64,000 bases of DNA from JALYXV01 sp963791545 (GCA_963791545.1 CAWBSR010000009.1:124001-188000), one strand, 5' to 3'; positions 49,610 to 58,711 are shown, numbered from the stretch's first letter. Notes: a model not told the origin generated them from the letters alone. Translations and numbers: made by a program.

Positions 49610-52220
49610 CTGCGTCCACCTTTCCGTTCGATCCGTTGCCCGTGCTTGGGGGCCGTTGCCCGCCGCCGCTGGCCAGGCGCAATACGTCTTCCTCCGACGC
49701 CGCCCGACCCAGCTCGCCGGCCACGGCACCGTCTTTGAGCACCAAGACACGGTCGGCCAAGCCGAGCAGTTCGGGCAGGTAGGACGACACCACGATGATC
49801 CCCAAACCGGAATCGGCGAGGTTGCCGATCACGGTGTACAGCTCACCTTTCGCCCCCACGTCGATGCCTTTGGTGGGCTCGTCGAACACCAGGATCTTAG
49901 GTTTGGTGAGCAGCCACCGGGCCAGCAGGACTTTCTGCTGGTTGCCACCCGAAAGGGTCGAGACGGGCTGGTTGTACGACCCGGCCCTCAGCCTCAGGCT
50001 GTCGAGCAGCTTGTCGGCCTCGTCGGACATCTCCTGGGGCGGCAGGAGTCCGTGGCGGGCGCCACGCCGCAGGCTGGCGATGGTGACGTTCTCCCTGATC
50101 GATAGCTCGGGCAGCAGCCCGAGCACCTTGCGGTCCTCGGTGAGCAGCCCGATCCCGGCGTTCATCATGGTCCGAGGGCCGGTGGGCTTCACCGACTTCC
50201 CGTCGACCTGGATCTCGCCGGCCACGATCGGTGTGGCACCGAACAGGGAAAGGAGCAGCTCGCTGCGACCGGACCCGAGCAGCCCGCCGATCCCGAGGAT
50301 CTCGCCCGATTTGAGGTCGAAGTCGATAGTCGGTCCACCTGACTCACGCTGAAGGCCGCGGACGCGCAGCAGCGGCGTGCCCGGGACCTTGTGGGTGTCG
50401 GGATAAAGCGACGTGATCTCCCGGCCGACCATGGCCGTGATCAGTTTGTCCTCGTCGTAGTCGGAGATGGGACCGCTTTCCGACAGGCCGCCGTCTCGCA
50501 ATACCGTCACCCAATCGCCAATCTCGAACATCTCCTCGAGTCGGTGGGTGACATAGAGGATGGCAACTCCGCTGTCGCGGAGTCGTTTGATGTGCTCGAG
50601 CAGCCGTTTGGACTCAGCCTCGGTGAGAGCCGTGGTGGGCTCGTCGAACACGATCACCTTCACTGTGTCGGCCGTGAGAACCTTCGCGATCTCGACGAGC
50701 TGCCGGGTGGCCGCGGGCAGCCGCTCGACGATGGCGTCGGGGGACACATCGTTCAAACCGACGTCGTCAAGCGCCTTGCGGGCCCGGCGACGCAAGTCGC
50801 CCCGGTCGAGCAGGCCCTTATGGGCCGGCAGCCGCCCCATGAACAGGTTCTCGGCCACAGACAGGTGCGGCAACAGGCTCAACTCCTGGTAGACGGCCTG
50901 AACGCCCAGGGACCGGAGAGCGGCCGGCGTGGGGCTCGTCACCGGTTCGCCCTCGATGCGAAATGAGCCACTGTCAGCGCGATGAGCCCCGGTGAGGACC
51001 TTGATGAGGGTGGACTTGCCGGCGCCGTTCTCCCCCGCCAAGCAATGGACCTGGCCCCGCCGCAGCCGCAGGGTGACGTTGCTGAGGGCCTGCACCGGGC
51101 CGAATGCCTTGGACGCCCCGCCGAGCTCGAGCACGGCCTCGGCTTCGGTCGCCGCCGCCGGCGGCGCGGCCGCGCTCGACGCGCCCGCCTTCTGAGTCGG
51201 AGGCTCGAGGAGCTGCTTGATCTCGGGCTTGGCCATATTGTCCTTGTCGGCGACCACCGCCCCAGGATCGAGAACCCGGGGAGGGAGCCGACCGACGGTG
51301 GCCATGCCCGCCTCGACCACCCCCTGGTAGCCGAAGACGTAGGGATTCTGTACGACCAGCGCCTTAATGGAACCGTCGGCCAGGGCGGCGTTCTCTTGGG
51401 GGTCGGAGTCAAACGCCACGACCGGGAGACGGGCGGCCGCGTTGTTGTCCTTAATGGCCCGGGCGGCACCGACACCGGACGTGTTGTTGTCGGCGAACAC
51501 GCCCAACAAGGCGGAGTTCGCCGTCAGTGCATCGTTGACCTGCGCCGCAGCAGTGCCGATATCGTTGTTGTTGAACCGCTGCAACGACGCGTCGGCGTTC
51601 GGACACCCGGCCGCCAAGCCCTGGCGGAAGCCGGCGTCGCGATCCACCAAGGATTGGATCCCGGCGACGGAAGACTCGATCATCACCTTCCCCGTCGTCT
51701 TGTTCGAGGCCTTCAGCAGGTCACACATCCGCCGGCCGGCCTGCTGGCCGGCCTTGACGTTGTCGGTCCCGATGAACCCGTCCGACGTGGTCGTCACCGC
51801 GGTGTCGACGGTGATGACCTTCAAGCCTGCGGATCGAGCCCGGTCGATCGCCGAGTTGAGCGCGCTCGAACTGTTGGGGGCGATCACGATGGCATTCGCA
51901 CCCCGCGAAATCGAGTTCTCGACCAGCTGGACCTGCTCGTCGATGTTCGTTTCCGACGTGGGTCCGAAGGTACTGACAGATATCCCGAAGTCCCCTCCCG
52001 CCTGTTTGGAACCAGCCAGCATCACCTGCCAGAAGGACGAGTCGCTGGCCTTGATGACGACGTCGACCTTCTTACCGGCGGCCGCTCCCCCTGACCCCCC
52101 GCCGCCTACCGACCCGCCCGAGGATGCAGTAGACCGCCCCGCTACCACGCCGATCACAGCCGCGACAAGGGCTAGGGCGGCAACAAGGGAAGTGGAGAAC
52201 ACAACACGAGACTTAGCCAC
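49602..52220 (-). CDS. Fusion of sugar-binding protein and double ABC ATPase (RbsB-RbsA)
   Basis: 872 residues in one open frame from GTG 52218-52220 with GGGAGG 5 nt upstream. An uncleaved-looking N-terminal membrane helix without lipobox (8-28) leads to a complete RbsB-type binding domain (50-341; IVIAPNSSSALNSAIDRARS, VITVDTAV, VFADNNTSGVGAARAI). A 20-residue Ala/Pro linker leads to RbsA with two nucleotide-binding domains (362-872; Walker A GENGAGKST 396-404, second signature LSGGNQQKV). Binding domains belong outside and ATPases inside, so the fusion is topologically odd. An internal ATG at 51234-51236 with AAGGA just ahead could release a free ATPase. Confidence 0.88.
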   Translation of the reverse strand: MAKSRVVFSTSLVAALALVAAVIGVVAGRSTASSGGSVGGGGSGGAAAGKKVDVVIKASDSSFWQVMLAGSKQAGGDFGISVSTFGPTSETNIDEQVQLVENSISRGANAIVIAPNSSSALNSAIDRARSAGLKVITVDTAVTTTSDGFIGTDNVKAGQQAGRRMCDLLKASNKTTGKVMIESSVAGIQSLVDRDAGFRQGLAAGCPNADASLQRFNNNDIGTAAAQVNDALTANSALLGVFADNNTSGVGAARAIKDNNAAARLPVVAFDSDPQENAALADGSIKALVVQNPYVFGYQGVVEAGMATVGRLPPRVLDPGAVVADKDNMAKPEIKQLLEPPTQKAGASSAAAPPAAATEAEAVLELGGASKAFGPVQALSNVTLRLRRGQVHCLAGENGAGKSTLIKVLTGAHRADSGSFRIEGEPVTSPTPAALRSLGVQAVYQELSLLPHLSVAENLFMGRLPAHKGLLDRGDLRRRARKALDDVGLNDVSPDAIVERLPAATRQLVEIAKVLTADTVKVIVFDEPTTALTEAESKRLLEHIKRLRDSGVAILYVTHRLEEMFEIGDWVTVLRDGGLSESGPISDYDEDKLITAMVGREITSLYPDTHKVPGTPLLRVRGLQRESGGPTIDFDLKSGEILGIGGLLGSGRSELLLSLFGATPIVAGEIQVDGKSVKPTGPRTMMNAGIGLLTEDRKVLGLLPELSIRENVTIASLRRGARHGLLPPQEMSDEADKLLDSLRLRAGSYNQPVSTLSGGNQQKVLLARWLLTKPKILVFDEPTKGIDVGAKGELYTVIGNLADSGLGIIVVSSYLPELLGLADRVLVLKDGAVAGELGRAASEEDVLRLASGGGQRPPSTGNGSNGKVDADA

Positions 52221-52256
52221 GCAACCTCCCACCGGTGTAGATCTTCGGAAGAAGAA

Positions 52257-52262
52257 TGTATA
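52257..52262 (-). promoter_or_regulatory. Candidate -10 box of the ribose-type importer operon
   Basis: TATACA on the minus strand, 37 bp before the GTG start. No convincing -35 at 17 bp. Weak support. Confidence 0.3.
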
Positions 52263-52499
52263 CCCCTCCGCCGCCACGAGATCGAGTTCAGCGGCCGTGT
52301 CTCGACAGGATCACGGCGCGGAGCAAAAAGCAAAGGCAGTCGATCAGGAGTGCCAATGGACCGGCTCGCCCGATGGTCACGGACAATGGTCATTGATGAA
52401 GGGCGGACGCGTCGGGATCAGCATGGCGAGTACCAGGAACGCCGGAACGTCGCTTTCGACCGTCAGGCCCGGCTCCCGATGTTGCCGGTGCCATGAATC

Positions 52500-52526
52500 G
52501 GGAGGCCGGGGGAAGCCGAGCCTCCC
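52500..52526 (-). terminator. Hairpin behind the Cys-rich protein gene
   Basis: GGGAGGC and GCCTCCC form a 7-bp stem around a 13-nt loop, 22 bp past the stop at 52549 in the gene's direction. Plausible terminator of the thioredoxin/Cys-rich operon. Confidence 0.45.
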
Positions 52527-52548
52527 ATCTGTCGCCCCTAGAACCACG

Positions 52549-53202
52549 TCAGGCGCAATGGGCGGGAATGGGGTAGGCCACGCAGGTTTGTCCGCTCGGG
52601 CAGCAGATGCCGTTGCAACACTGCCCGGCAGTACAACAGCTGGCGCCGCAGCATTCCAGCCCGGCGCAGCAGCAGGCTCCCGCCGCCGGGCAGCCGGTAC
52701 AGCCCGCCAGACAACAAAGCCCGTTGGAGCAGACCGTGTTGCCCGGGCAGCAGGTGGTTCCGTTACAGCACTGCCCGGCAGTACAACAGCTGGCGCCGCA
52801 GCATTCCAGCCCGGCGCAGCAGCAGGCTCCCGCCGCCGGGCAGCCGGTACAGCCCGCCAGACAACAAAGCCCGTTGGAGCAGACCGTGTTGCCCGGGCAG
52901 CAGGTGGTTCCGTTACAGCACTGCCCGGCAGTACAACAGCTGGCGCCGCAGCATTCCAGCCCGGCGCAGCAGCAGGCTTCCGCCGTGGGGCAGCCGGTAC
53001 ACCCCGCCAGACAGCACAGCCCGTTGGAGCAGACCAGGTTGCCGGCGCACGGCGGGGAGCAGTCGGCGGCCGCCGACGTGAGTCCCGTGCCGTAAAGGAC
53101 TCCGAAGCTCAACGCGCCCACTGCCAGCTTGAGGGCCTTTCGGCGAGGCATCTCACTGGCCAGGATTCGGGAGAGGTCGTCGAAGCGTTGGCCGGCACCC
53201 AT
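52549..53202 (-). CDS. Secreted Cys-rich tandem-repeat protein with twin-arginine-like signal
   Basis: 217 residues. A cytoplasmic-type lead (MGAGQRFDDLSRILASEM) is followed by PRRKALKLAVGALSFGVL, a twin-arginine-like signal, and cleavage near SAAA. The rest is three nearly identical 50-residue units with 16 cysteines each (NGLCCLAG, CPAAGACCCAGLECCGASCC, GQCCNGTTCCPG), a Stig1/EGF-like or metallothionein-like pattern; cysteine makes up 32 percent of a unit. The last unit ends with CCPSGQTCV. Start overlaps the stop of the double thioredoxin gene (TAATG), so the thioredoxin is probably its disulfide partner. Confidence 0.85.
   Translation of the reverse strand: MGAGQRFDDLSRILASEMPRRKALKLAVGALSFGVLYGTGLTSAAADCSPPCAGNLVCSNGLCCLAGCTGCPTAEACCCAGLECCGASCCTAGQCCNGTTCCPGNTVCSNGLCCLAGCTGCPAAGACCCAGLECCGASCCTAGQCCNGTTCCPGNTVCSNGLCCLAGCTGCPAAGACCCAGLECCGASCCTAGQCCNGICCPSGQTCVAYPIPAHCA
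52612..53050. repeat. Three 150-bp tandem repeats inside the Cys-rich gene
   Basis: Units begin near 52612, 52762 and 52912 with a 150-bp period. The first two are practically identical even at synonymous positions, so they arose by recent duplication; the third (N-terminal unit) differs at a few sites (CPTAEA for CPAAGA). Copy number is likely variable and assembly collapse is possible. Confidence 0.9.
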
Positions 53203-54266
53203 TACGGGCCCCTGTTGCTTGTCGCCGGCTCAAGGGCCAAGGCGACGATCGCTTCGACCCCCTGCGCGACGTCGGCCTCGATGATGCCGTCGGGGTCGAT
53301 CAGGAACGCCACAGGCGTCGCGAAGATGCCGTAGTCCCTTGACAGTGTCCAGCCGGGCTGGATCACGATGGGGAACTCAAGTCCCCGCTGGCTGGCCTTG
53401 GCGCGGTTCTCCTCCAACTCACCCCGGGTGACCATCAAAGTGGCCAGGCCGCCGCCGAGGTGGCTGCGGTGAAGCGCCGCCAAGTGGGGGGCCAGCGCAT
53501 CGCAAGGACCACAGTGGGGGTCGCTGAAGACCAGAAGTACCCGGCGTCCACGGTAATCCTCCAGCGCCACCTCGCGCCCGGACAGATCCGGCAAGCGGAA
53601 GCCTGGAGCGGGGGTCCCCTTTTTCAGACCGTCTCGAACCAATCGGCTTTCGGAAACAGAGCGCTGCCCGCGAAGCGCCTTGGGCGTGACGCTGGCGGCC
53701 TCCCGGACCAGCCGAGGCACTTCATCAGCGCCGATCGCCACCGATTTCGCAACCCGTCCTTCGGCGTCGAGCAGGTAGGCGGCCGGTGTCCCGAGGTTTG
53801 CGAACAGGTCGGGGACTTGAGCCTCGTCGGTAAGCAGGATCGGACAGTGCAACTGATGCCGCTCTGCCAGGGCGATATTGGCCTCGGCCCCGCCGTGGGC
53901 CACCAGCACCAGGCCTATCCGGCGGGCCGCCAGCTGGGGCTGCAGGCCGGCAAGTTCGGCCGCGATTTTCTCGCAAAATCCGCAGCCGGGGCTCCAGTGG
54001 ACCAACACCAACCGCTGCCCCTCGAAATCGGCCAAGGCCACCTCATGACCGAAGGTGTCGACGAGGCTGAACGCCTCCACCGCCCGGCCGACCGCTACGC
54101 CTGGGCGCACCGCGGGAGCCGCCACCGGAACCGAGTGGCTTCCCTGGACTTTCTCCACGGCGTCCAGTCGCAGCACAAGACGCGCCTGTTGCATGAAGAG
54201 CTGGTACACGACGACACTCAGGCCGACCACCATCACGAGCAGAACGATCACGACGCCTATGACCAT
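53202..54266 (-). CDS. Membrane-anchored tandem thioredoxin-like (TlpA/ResA-type) protein
   Basis: 354 residues from ATG 54264-54266 with GAGAGG upstream. One N-terminal membrane helix (1-24), a short coiled segment, then two complete redoxin/TlpA domains: the first with WSPGCGFCEK (C95, C98), the second with DPHCGPCDA (C252, C255). Both retain the cis-Pro loop (LGTPAAYLLD and FATPVAFLID). Active sites face outside. Two redox centres in one chain next to a protein with about 50 cysteines suggest oxidation or isomerisation of its disulfides (inference); MauD-like accessory roles are the alternative. Confidence 0.88.
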   Translation of the reverse strand: MVIGVVIVLLVMVVGLSVVVYQLFMQQARLVLRLDAVEKVQGSHSVPVAAPAVRPGVAVGRAVEAFSLVDTFGHEVALADFEGQRLVLVHWSPGCGFCEKIAAELAGLQPQLAARRIGLVLVAHGGAEANIALAERHQLHCPILLTDEAQVPDLFANLGTPAAYLLDAEGRVAKSVAIGADEVPRLVREAASVTPKALRGQRSVSESRLVRDGLKKGTPAPGFRLPDLSGREVALEDYRGRRVLLVFSDPHCGPCDALAPHLAALHRSHLGGGLATLMVTRGELEENRAKASQRGLEFPIVIQPGWTLSRDYGIFATPVAFLIDPDGIIEADVAQGVEAIVALALEPATSNRGP

Positions 54267-54539
54267 CTTGCCCTCTCGTCCTCGCTTGGCCCTGGGCGAA
54301 ATAGTAGGGGTGTTCAGCGGGCAACACAAGGGCAGCCGCCTCGGACCAAAGCCTCTCGGAATCGACGCCGAAGGGCGAAAGCGCCTCAGTATCTTGTCGA
54401 CCTCCTCTCGCCTGGATCAGGCCAAAAAAACCACCTGGTCGGGACTTGGTTGTAGAGGCGTGAGCCACAGCATCGCAGTGGGGTGCCTGCTCCTTTTGGC
54501 TTTCGCCAGAGATTGGGGCGGCTGGTGTGCCTGCCGCGG

Positions 54540-55652
54540 TCAGCGCCCGGGGGTCTCGCCAAATATCTCAACCGGTTCGCCGTCTTGGCCAGGCTGGGGT
54601 CCGAGGTCGACAGTCTTCTTGCGCTCCGCCAGGTTGTGGATGGCCAGCATGACTCCCCCGGGGGCGTGGTAGCGGAGCGCGAGGATCGCCAAGTCGCCTG
54701 TGTCGATGGCTGTGCAGGTGCCGACGCCAAACTCGGGGCATTCCCGAAGGGTATGCAGCATCCGCTCCATCCAGTGCAGTAAAGAATTCGGATCGCGGCG
54801 CTGTGCCTCCACATTGACCGTCTGGTAGCCGAACTCGCCGTCGGTTATAACTGGGTGACAGAGCTTGTTCGAGGGCGCGGTCGAGAAACCGGTGTTGGCC
54901 TTGCCTGTCCATTGCATTGGTGTGCGGATGGCGTCGCGCTCTTTCAATGAAAGGTCGTCGCCCATGGCGATCTCTTCACCGTAGCGCAGCACCGGCGTTC
55001 CGGGCAGTGTGAACTGGAGGCTGTACGCCATCTCAATGCGCCGACGCTGATTGCCCAGCATTGGGGCGAGTCGCCGCCGAATGCCCCGCCCATAAAGTTG
55101 CATGTTCTCCTCGGGACCGAAAGCGGCGAAACAGTCAGCCTGTTCACCTTCACTGAGCCGTCCCAGGTCCACTTCGTCGTGGTTGCGCAGGAACGTCGCC
55201 CATTGGTAGCGGTCCGACGGCTCCTCCTTGGACCACACATACCAGTCCTGGTAGGGAGATTCCGGGTCGCTCCGGGCCGACTGGAACCAAGGGTGCTGAT
55301 CGGATGTGTGCTTGATGACCAGATCAATGATGACCCGCAGCCCGCGGTTGGTGGCCTGGTGGAGGAACTCGGCGAAGTCCCCGAGCGAACCGAACCTGCC
55401 GTCAACCGAGTAGAAGTCGGACACGTCGTAGCCGTCGTCGCGGTTCGGGCTGGGGTGGATCGGATTCAGCCACAACCAAGTGACACCCAATCTGTCCAAG
55501 TAGTCCAACCGAGTGGTGAGACCGGCGAAGTCCCCGATCCCGTCTCCTGTCGAGTCGTGGAAAATCTCCACATCCAGGCAGTAGATGACGGCCTGCTTGT
55601 ACCAGCGCTCGTGCGTACCCGGAGTCGTACCCACGGCCGCGTGCGGGCGCAC
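54540..55652 (-). CDS. GH13 family protein lacking the catalytic centre (internal deletion)
   Basis: 370 residues from a GTG, against about 540-560 for intact relatives. It starts as a normal GH13 (KQAVIYCLDVEIF, GDGIGDFAGL, WLWLNPIHPSP) and keeps region I, although its Asn is Lys (DLVIKHTSDQHPW). At about residue 148-152, SDRYQW joins directly to ATFLRNHDE (region IV). Regions II and III, with the nucleophile Asp and acid Glu, are missing, an in-frame loss of roughly 170-190 codons. The C-terminal half is intact. The product is probably inactive or has a binding role. Confidence 0.8.
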   Translation of the reverse strand: MRPHAAVGTTPGTHERWYKQAVIYCLDVEIFHDSTGDGIGDFAGLTTRLDYLDRLGVTWLWLNPIHPSPNRDDGYDVSDFYSVDGRFGSLGDFAEFLHQATNRGLRVIIDLVIKHTSDQHPWFQSARSDPESPYQDWYVWSKEEPSDRYQWATFLRNHDEVDLGRLSEGEQADCFAAFGPEENMQLYGRGIRRRLAPMLGNQRRRIEMAYSLQFTLPGTPVLRYGEEIAMGDDLSLKERDAIRTPMQWTGKANTGFSTAPSNKLCHPVITDGEFGYQTVNVEAQRRDPNSLLHWMERMLHTLRECPEFGVGTCTAIDTGDLAILALRYHAPGGVMLAIHNLAERKKTVDLGPQPGQDGEPVEIFGETPGR

Positions 55653-55797
55653 GCAGATGTCTATGCGGATTGATGGGACGCGCCTCAGTCGACCTGGCCC
55701 AACCGGCGTGCGTCCATGCCTCGATCGGCACGGAAAGCCGATGGGGGGTGGGGCCCGACCTGGACCCCGCCCCCTCGATCGCGACCCAGCAGGCGCC

Positions 55798-56859
55798 TCA
55801 GGTGGTGGCGCTGGAGACGAATTGATCGGTGAACGTCTTCGCCAGATCCACCTTCTTGCCTTTGACGTCGGTGTTGAAGGCGCTCAGCACAGCGAGGTTG
55901 GTGGGGGGCCCGTCGGCAGGCATGAGTCCCGTCGGGTTGAAGATGCCCTTCTCGCTGTCGAGAGCGGCGACATAGGCAGCCTTGCCGACGCCGGCGTAGT
56001 AATCGGGGGGCATCTTGTCAGTGATTTCAGCCGCGGTGTGGCTCTGAATCCACTTCAAGGTGGCGACATAGGCGTTGACCAGCTTCTGCACCGTGGCGTG
56101 ATGGGAGTTGACGTACGAGGTGAGCATGTAGAGCGACGTGGCGGGATAGGTCCCTCCGAGCGCCGCTTTCGACCCCTCTGCCGTCCGCATATCCGTCAGA
56201 ATGAACGCCTGGCCCGGTCCGACCAAAGCGGAAACGGTGGGCTCGGTCGTCATGCCGCAGTCAATCTGCTTGTGCTGCATGGCGGCGATGAACGTGGGCC
56301 CGGCCTGGACGCCGATCCTGGTGGTCTCCGACGGCTGCACCCCGTTCTTGACACCAAGGTATTGGGTCAGGAAGTCGGTGGAGGACCCGGGGTCAGTAAT
56401 ACCGAGGTTGCGGCCCTTCCAGTCGGCCGGCGAGTTGATCTTGCCTTTCAGATCGGCCCGGCACAGCTCGACCTCGCCGGGCACCTGCAGCATGGAAACG
56501 ACCGACTCGGCCTCCTTGCCCTTGGCCTGGATATCGATGGTGTGGTCGTAGAAACCGCCGGTGCCGTCGACCTGCCCGGCCAGCATGGCGGTGGTCGCGT
56601 CCACGCCCGCCGGCTCGTCGAACAGCGAGACGTTGACCCCGTATTTATCATAGAAACCCAGCTGCTTGGCCAGCATGAACGGCAGGTAGATCTGCTTGGA
56701 AAGGCCGCCGACCATGACTTTGACGGTGGGGACGGGCCCACCGGTCGCCCCGGCAGCGGTCGTTCCCGTCGTCGTAGAGGATTTGCCGGAACCGCAGGCC
56801 GTAAGGAGGATGCCAGCCGCGGCACCGACTGCCGCTGTCTTGAATAGGGCGCGTTTCAT
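55798..56859 (-). CDS. ABC transporter substrate-binding lipoprotein (NMT1/SsuA-like)
   Basis: 353 residues. Lipobox LLTAC gives Cys22, followed by a Ser/Thr/Gly linker. NMT1/THI5-like periplasmic-binding fold: PTVKVMVGGLSKQIYLPFML, LAKQLGFYDKYGVNVSLF, MLAGQVDGTGGFYDHTIDIQAKG, WKGRNLGITDPGSSTDF. Family binds taurine, alkanesulfonates, thiamine precursors and aromatic or organic acids. First gene of an SBP-permease-ATPase operon divergent from a citrate/C4-acid type two-component system, which suggests a carboxylate cargo (inference). Confidence 0.92.
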   Translation of the reverse strand: MKRALFKTAAVGAAAGILLTACGSGKSSTTTGTTAAGATGGPVPTVKVMVGGLSKQIYLPFMLAKQLGFYDKYGVNVSLFDEPAGVDATTAMLAGQVDGTGGFYDHTIDIQAKGKEAESVVSMLQVPGEVELCRADLKGKINSPADWKGRNLGITDPGSSTDFLTQYLGVKNGVQPSETTRIGVQAGPTFIAAMQHKQIDCGMTTEPTVSALVGPGQAFILTDMRTAEGSKAALGGTYPATSLYMLTSYVNSHHATVQKLVNAYVATLKWIQSHTAAEITDKMPPDYYAGVGKAAYVAALDSEKGIFNPTGLMPADGPPTNLAVLSAFNTDVKGKKVDLAKTFTDQFVSSATT

Positions 56860-56904
56860 GAATGACTCCTTCTGAACAAGGGATGGGAAAAGGGGACTGT
56901 GGTT

Positions 56905-57810
56905 CTAGAGTTCCGGTCCGCTCAGTTGCGGGGGCCGCCACCGGAGTAGCCGGTTTTCGAGCAGCGTGATCAAACCTTCTGCGACCAGGGCGACCACGGC
57001 GATAACCACCATGCCCGCCAGCACGCCGTCGACGTTGAACGTGCCCTGGGCGGTTCTGATGAGCAGGCCCAGGCCTTTTTGCGCCCCTAGGAACTCACCG
57101 ACGATGGCGCCGATAAGGGCGAACCCGAAGCTGACATGAAGGCTGGCCAGGATCCACGTGAACGCCGACGGCAGCACCACCTGGGTGGTGACCTGCCATC
57201 GCGACGCCCCGAGAATGCGGGCATTGTTGAGCAGGTTGCGGTCAACCTCGCGTGTGCCCTGAAAGGCGTTGAAGAACACCGCGAAGAACACCAGAACGAT
57301 GGCGAGCAGGACCTTGGAGGTCATGCCAAGGCCAAAGGCGACGATGAACAGCGACCCGAGCACGATGCGGGGCAGGGAGTTCATGATCTTGATGAATGGC
57401 CCGATCACCTCGGCCAGGAACCGGATGCGGCCCAATGCGATCCCGGCGACAACGCCGGCGATGACACCGATCAGGAACCCGAGCACCGCCTCCTCGAGGG
57501 TGATGTTGATCTGGACCCACAACGACCCCTGGGAGGTCCCGTGGTGGACCCATGTCTGCAGCTGGGTCAGGACCTTGCTGGGCTGGCCGTAGAAGAAAGG
57601 ATCGATGGCCCGGTGGCGGGCCGCCAACTCCCATCCGCCGATGACGAGGACGACCAAGGCGATGCGGGCCAGGTAGATAATCTCCTTGTGGAGCCGGGCG
57701 TCATGGCGGCCCCGGCTCTCAAACCTGGATGCCGCTTCGGGGCCGGTGTCGGCCAGGGCTGGGGCGACCGGCTGCGGAGCCGTTGGCGGCTTGGCCGTCA
57801 AGGCATTCAT
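56905..57810 (-). CDS. ABC transporter permease (SsuC/TauC-like)
   Basis: 301 residues, about six membrane helices. The EAA coupling loop reads LLNNARILGASRWQVTTQVVLPSA, typical of BPD_transp_1 nitrate/sulfonate/taurine permeases. Pro/Ala-rich cytoplasmic lead of 40 residues. Overlaps the ATPase gene end by 4 bp (ATGA) and precedes the binding-protein gene by 45 bp; gene order ATPase, permease, binding protein in the minus direction. Confidence 0.93.
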   Translation of the reverse strand: MNALTAKPPTAPQPVAPALADTGPEAASRFESRGRHDARLHKEIIYLARIALVVLVIGGWELAARHRAIDPFFYGQPSKVLTQLQTWVHHGTSQGSLWVQINITLEEAVLGFLIGVIAGVVAGIALGRIRFLAEVIGPFIKIMNSLPRIVLGSLFIVAFGLGMTSKVLLAIVLVFFAVFFNAFQGTREVDRNLLNNARILGASRWQVTTQVVLPSAFTWILASLHVSFGFALIGAIVGEFLGAQKGLGLLIRTAQGTFNVDGVLAGMVVIAVVALVAEGLITLLENRLLRWRPPQLSGPEL

Positions 57811-58670
57811 GACGCCACCTGGGCGACGGTGGTAGTGCGGGCGTAGGCCACTTCCACCTCCATGCGCAGGGCGTCCCAGATCTGCTGGTACAGCTCGACA
57901 AAGCGGGGTTCGAAGCGGATGTCCTGGGCCACCCGGGGACGAGGCAAGTCCACCTGGAAGCTGGCCTTCACCCTGGCCGGGCCCGCGGTCAGGACCACGA
58001 CCTTGTCACCCAGTGTGATCGCCTCCTCCAGGTCGTGGGTGACGAACACCACCGACGGTCGGGTCAGGTCCCAAAGCGACAGCAACTCGTCGGCCATGAT
58101 CAGCCGGGTCTGGACGTCGAGGGCGCTAAATGGTTCGTCCATCAGGAGGATCTTCGGTTCGTTGATCAGGCTCTGGGCCAGGGCGACCCGCTTTCGCATA
58201 CCGCCGGACAGTTGGTGGGGGTAGCGGTCCTCGAAGCCGGCCAGACCGACCCGCCGGAGCCAGTCGCGGGCCAAGGCGTCGGCGTCGCGCCGGGAGACGC
58301 CGCGGAACCGAGGACCGGCGCCCACATTTTGAAGCACCGACTTCCAGGGGAAGACAGCGTCGTTTTGGAATACGAAGCCGGTTCCCTGTCCGATTCGGGC
58401 CACCTTCTTCCCGTGCACCAGCACCTCACCCGAAGAAGGTCCGTCGAGGCCGGAAATCAAGGTGAGCGTGGTCGACTTGCCGCTGCCCGTCGGTCCCACC
58501 ACGGCGCAGAACTGGCCCGGCTCGACCACCAGGTCCAAATCCCGCAAGGCGGTGTAGGTGCCGCCGCTCGGAGTCTTGAACCGTTTGGTGACGTTCCGCA
58601 ACTCGATCGCCGGGGGTTCCCCACCCGACGGTCGACTGCTACTGCTTGGCGTCCCTAGCGCCTCGTCCAC
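57807..58670 (-). CDS. ABC transporter ATP-binding protein (SsuB/TauB-like)
   Basis: 287 residues from GTG 58668-58670, AGGGGG 4-5 nt ahead. Walker A GPTGSGKST, Q-loop FVFQNDAVFPWKSV, signature LSGGMRKRVALAQSL, Walker B ILLMDEPFSALD, H-loop VFVTHDLEEAI. The PHQLSGGMRKRV pattern places it with nitrate/sulfonate/taurine importers. First gene of the importer operon. A 112-bp gap separates it from the divergent sensor kinase, with a palindrome in between. Confidence 0.94.
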   Translation of the reverse strand: MDEALGTPSSSSRPSGGEPPAIELRNVTKRFKTPSGGTYTALRDLDLVVEPGQFCAVVGPTGSGKSTTLTLISGLDGPSSGEVLVHGKKVARIGQGTGFVFQNDAVFPWKSVLQNVGAGPRFRGVSRRDADALARDWLRRVGLAGFEDRYPHQLSGGMRKRVALAQSLINEPKILLMDEPFSALDVQTRLIMADELLSLWDLTRPSVVFVTHDLEEAITLGDKVVVLTAGPARVKASFQVDLPRPRVAQDIRFEPRFVELYQQIWDALRMEVEVAYARTTTVAQVAS

Positions 58671-58711
58671 TTTTCCCCCTACTGTTGCTCCTGGAAGAGA
58701 CCGTAAAGAAT

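Larger units (their letters stand above)
52221..52548. other. 328-bp intergenic region
   Basis: Promoter side of the importer operon at its left end and, at the right, the region behind the Cys-rich gene with a hairpin (52500-52526). Nothing else was recognised. Confidence 0.5.
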
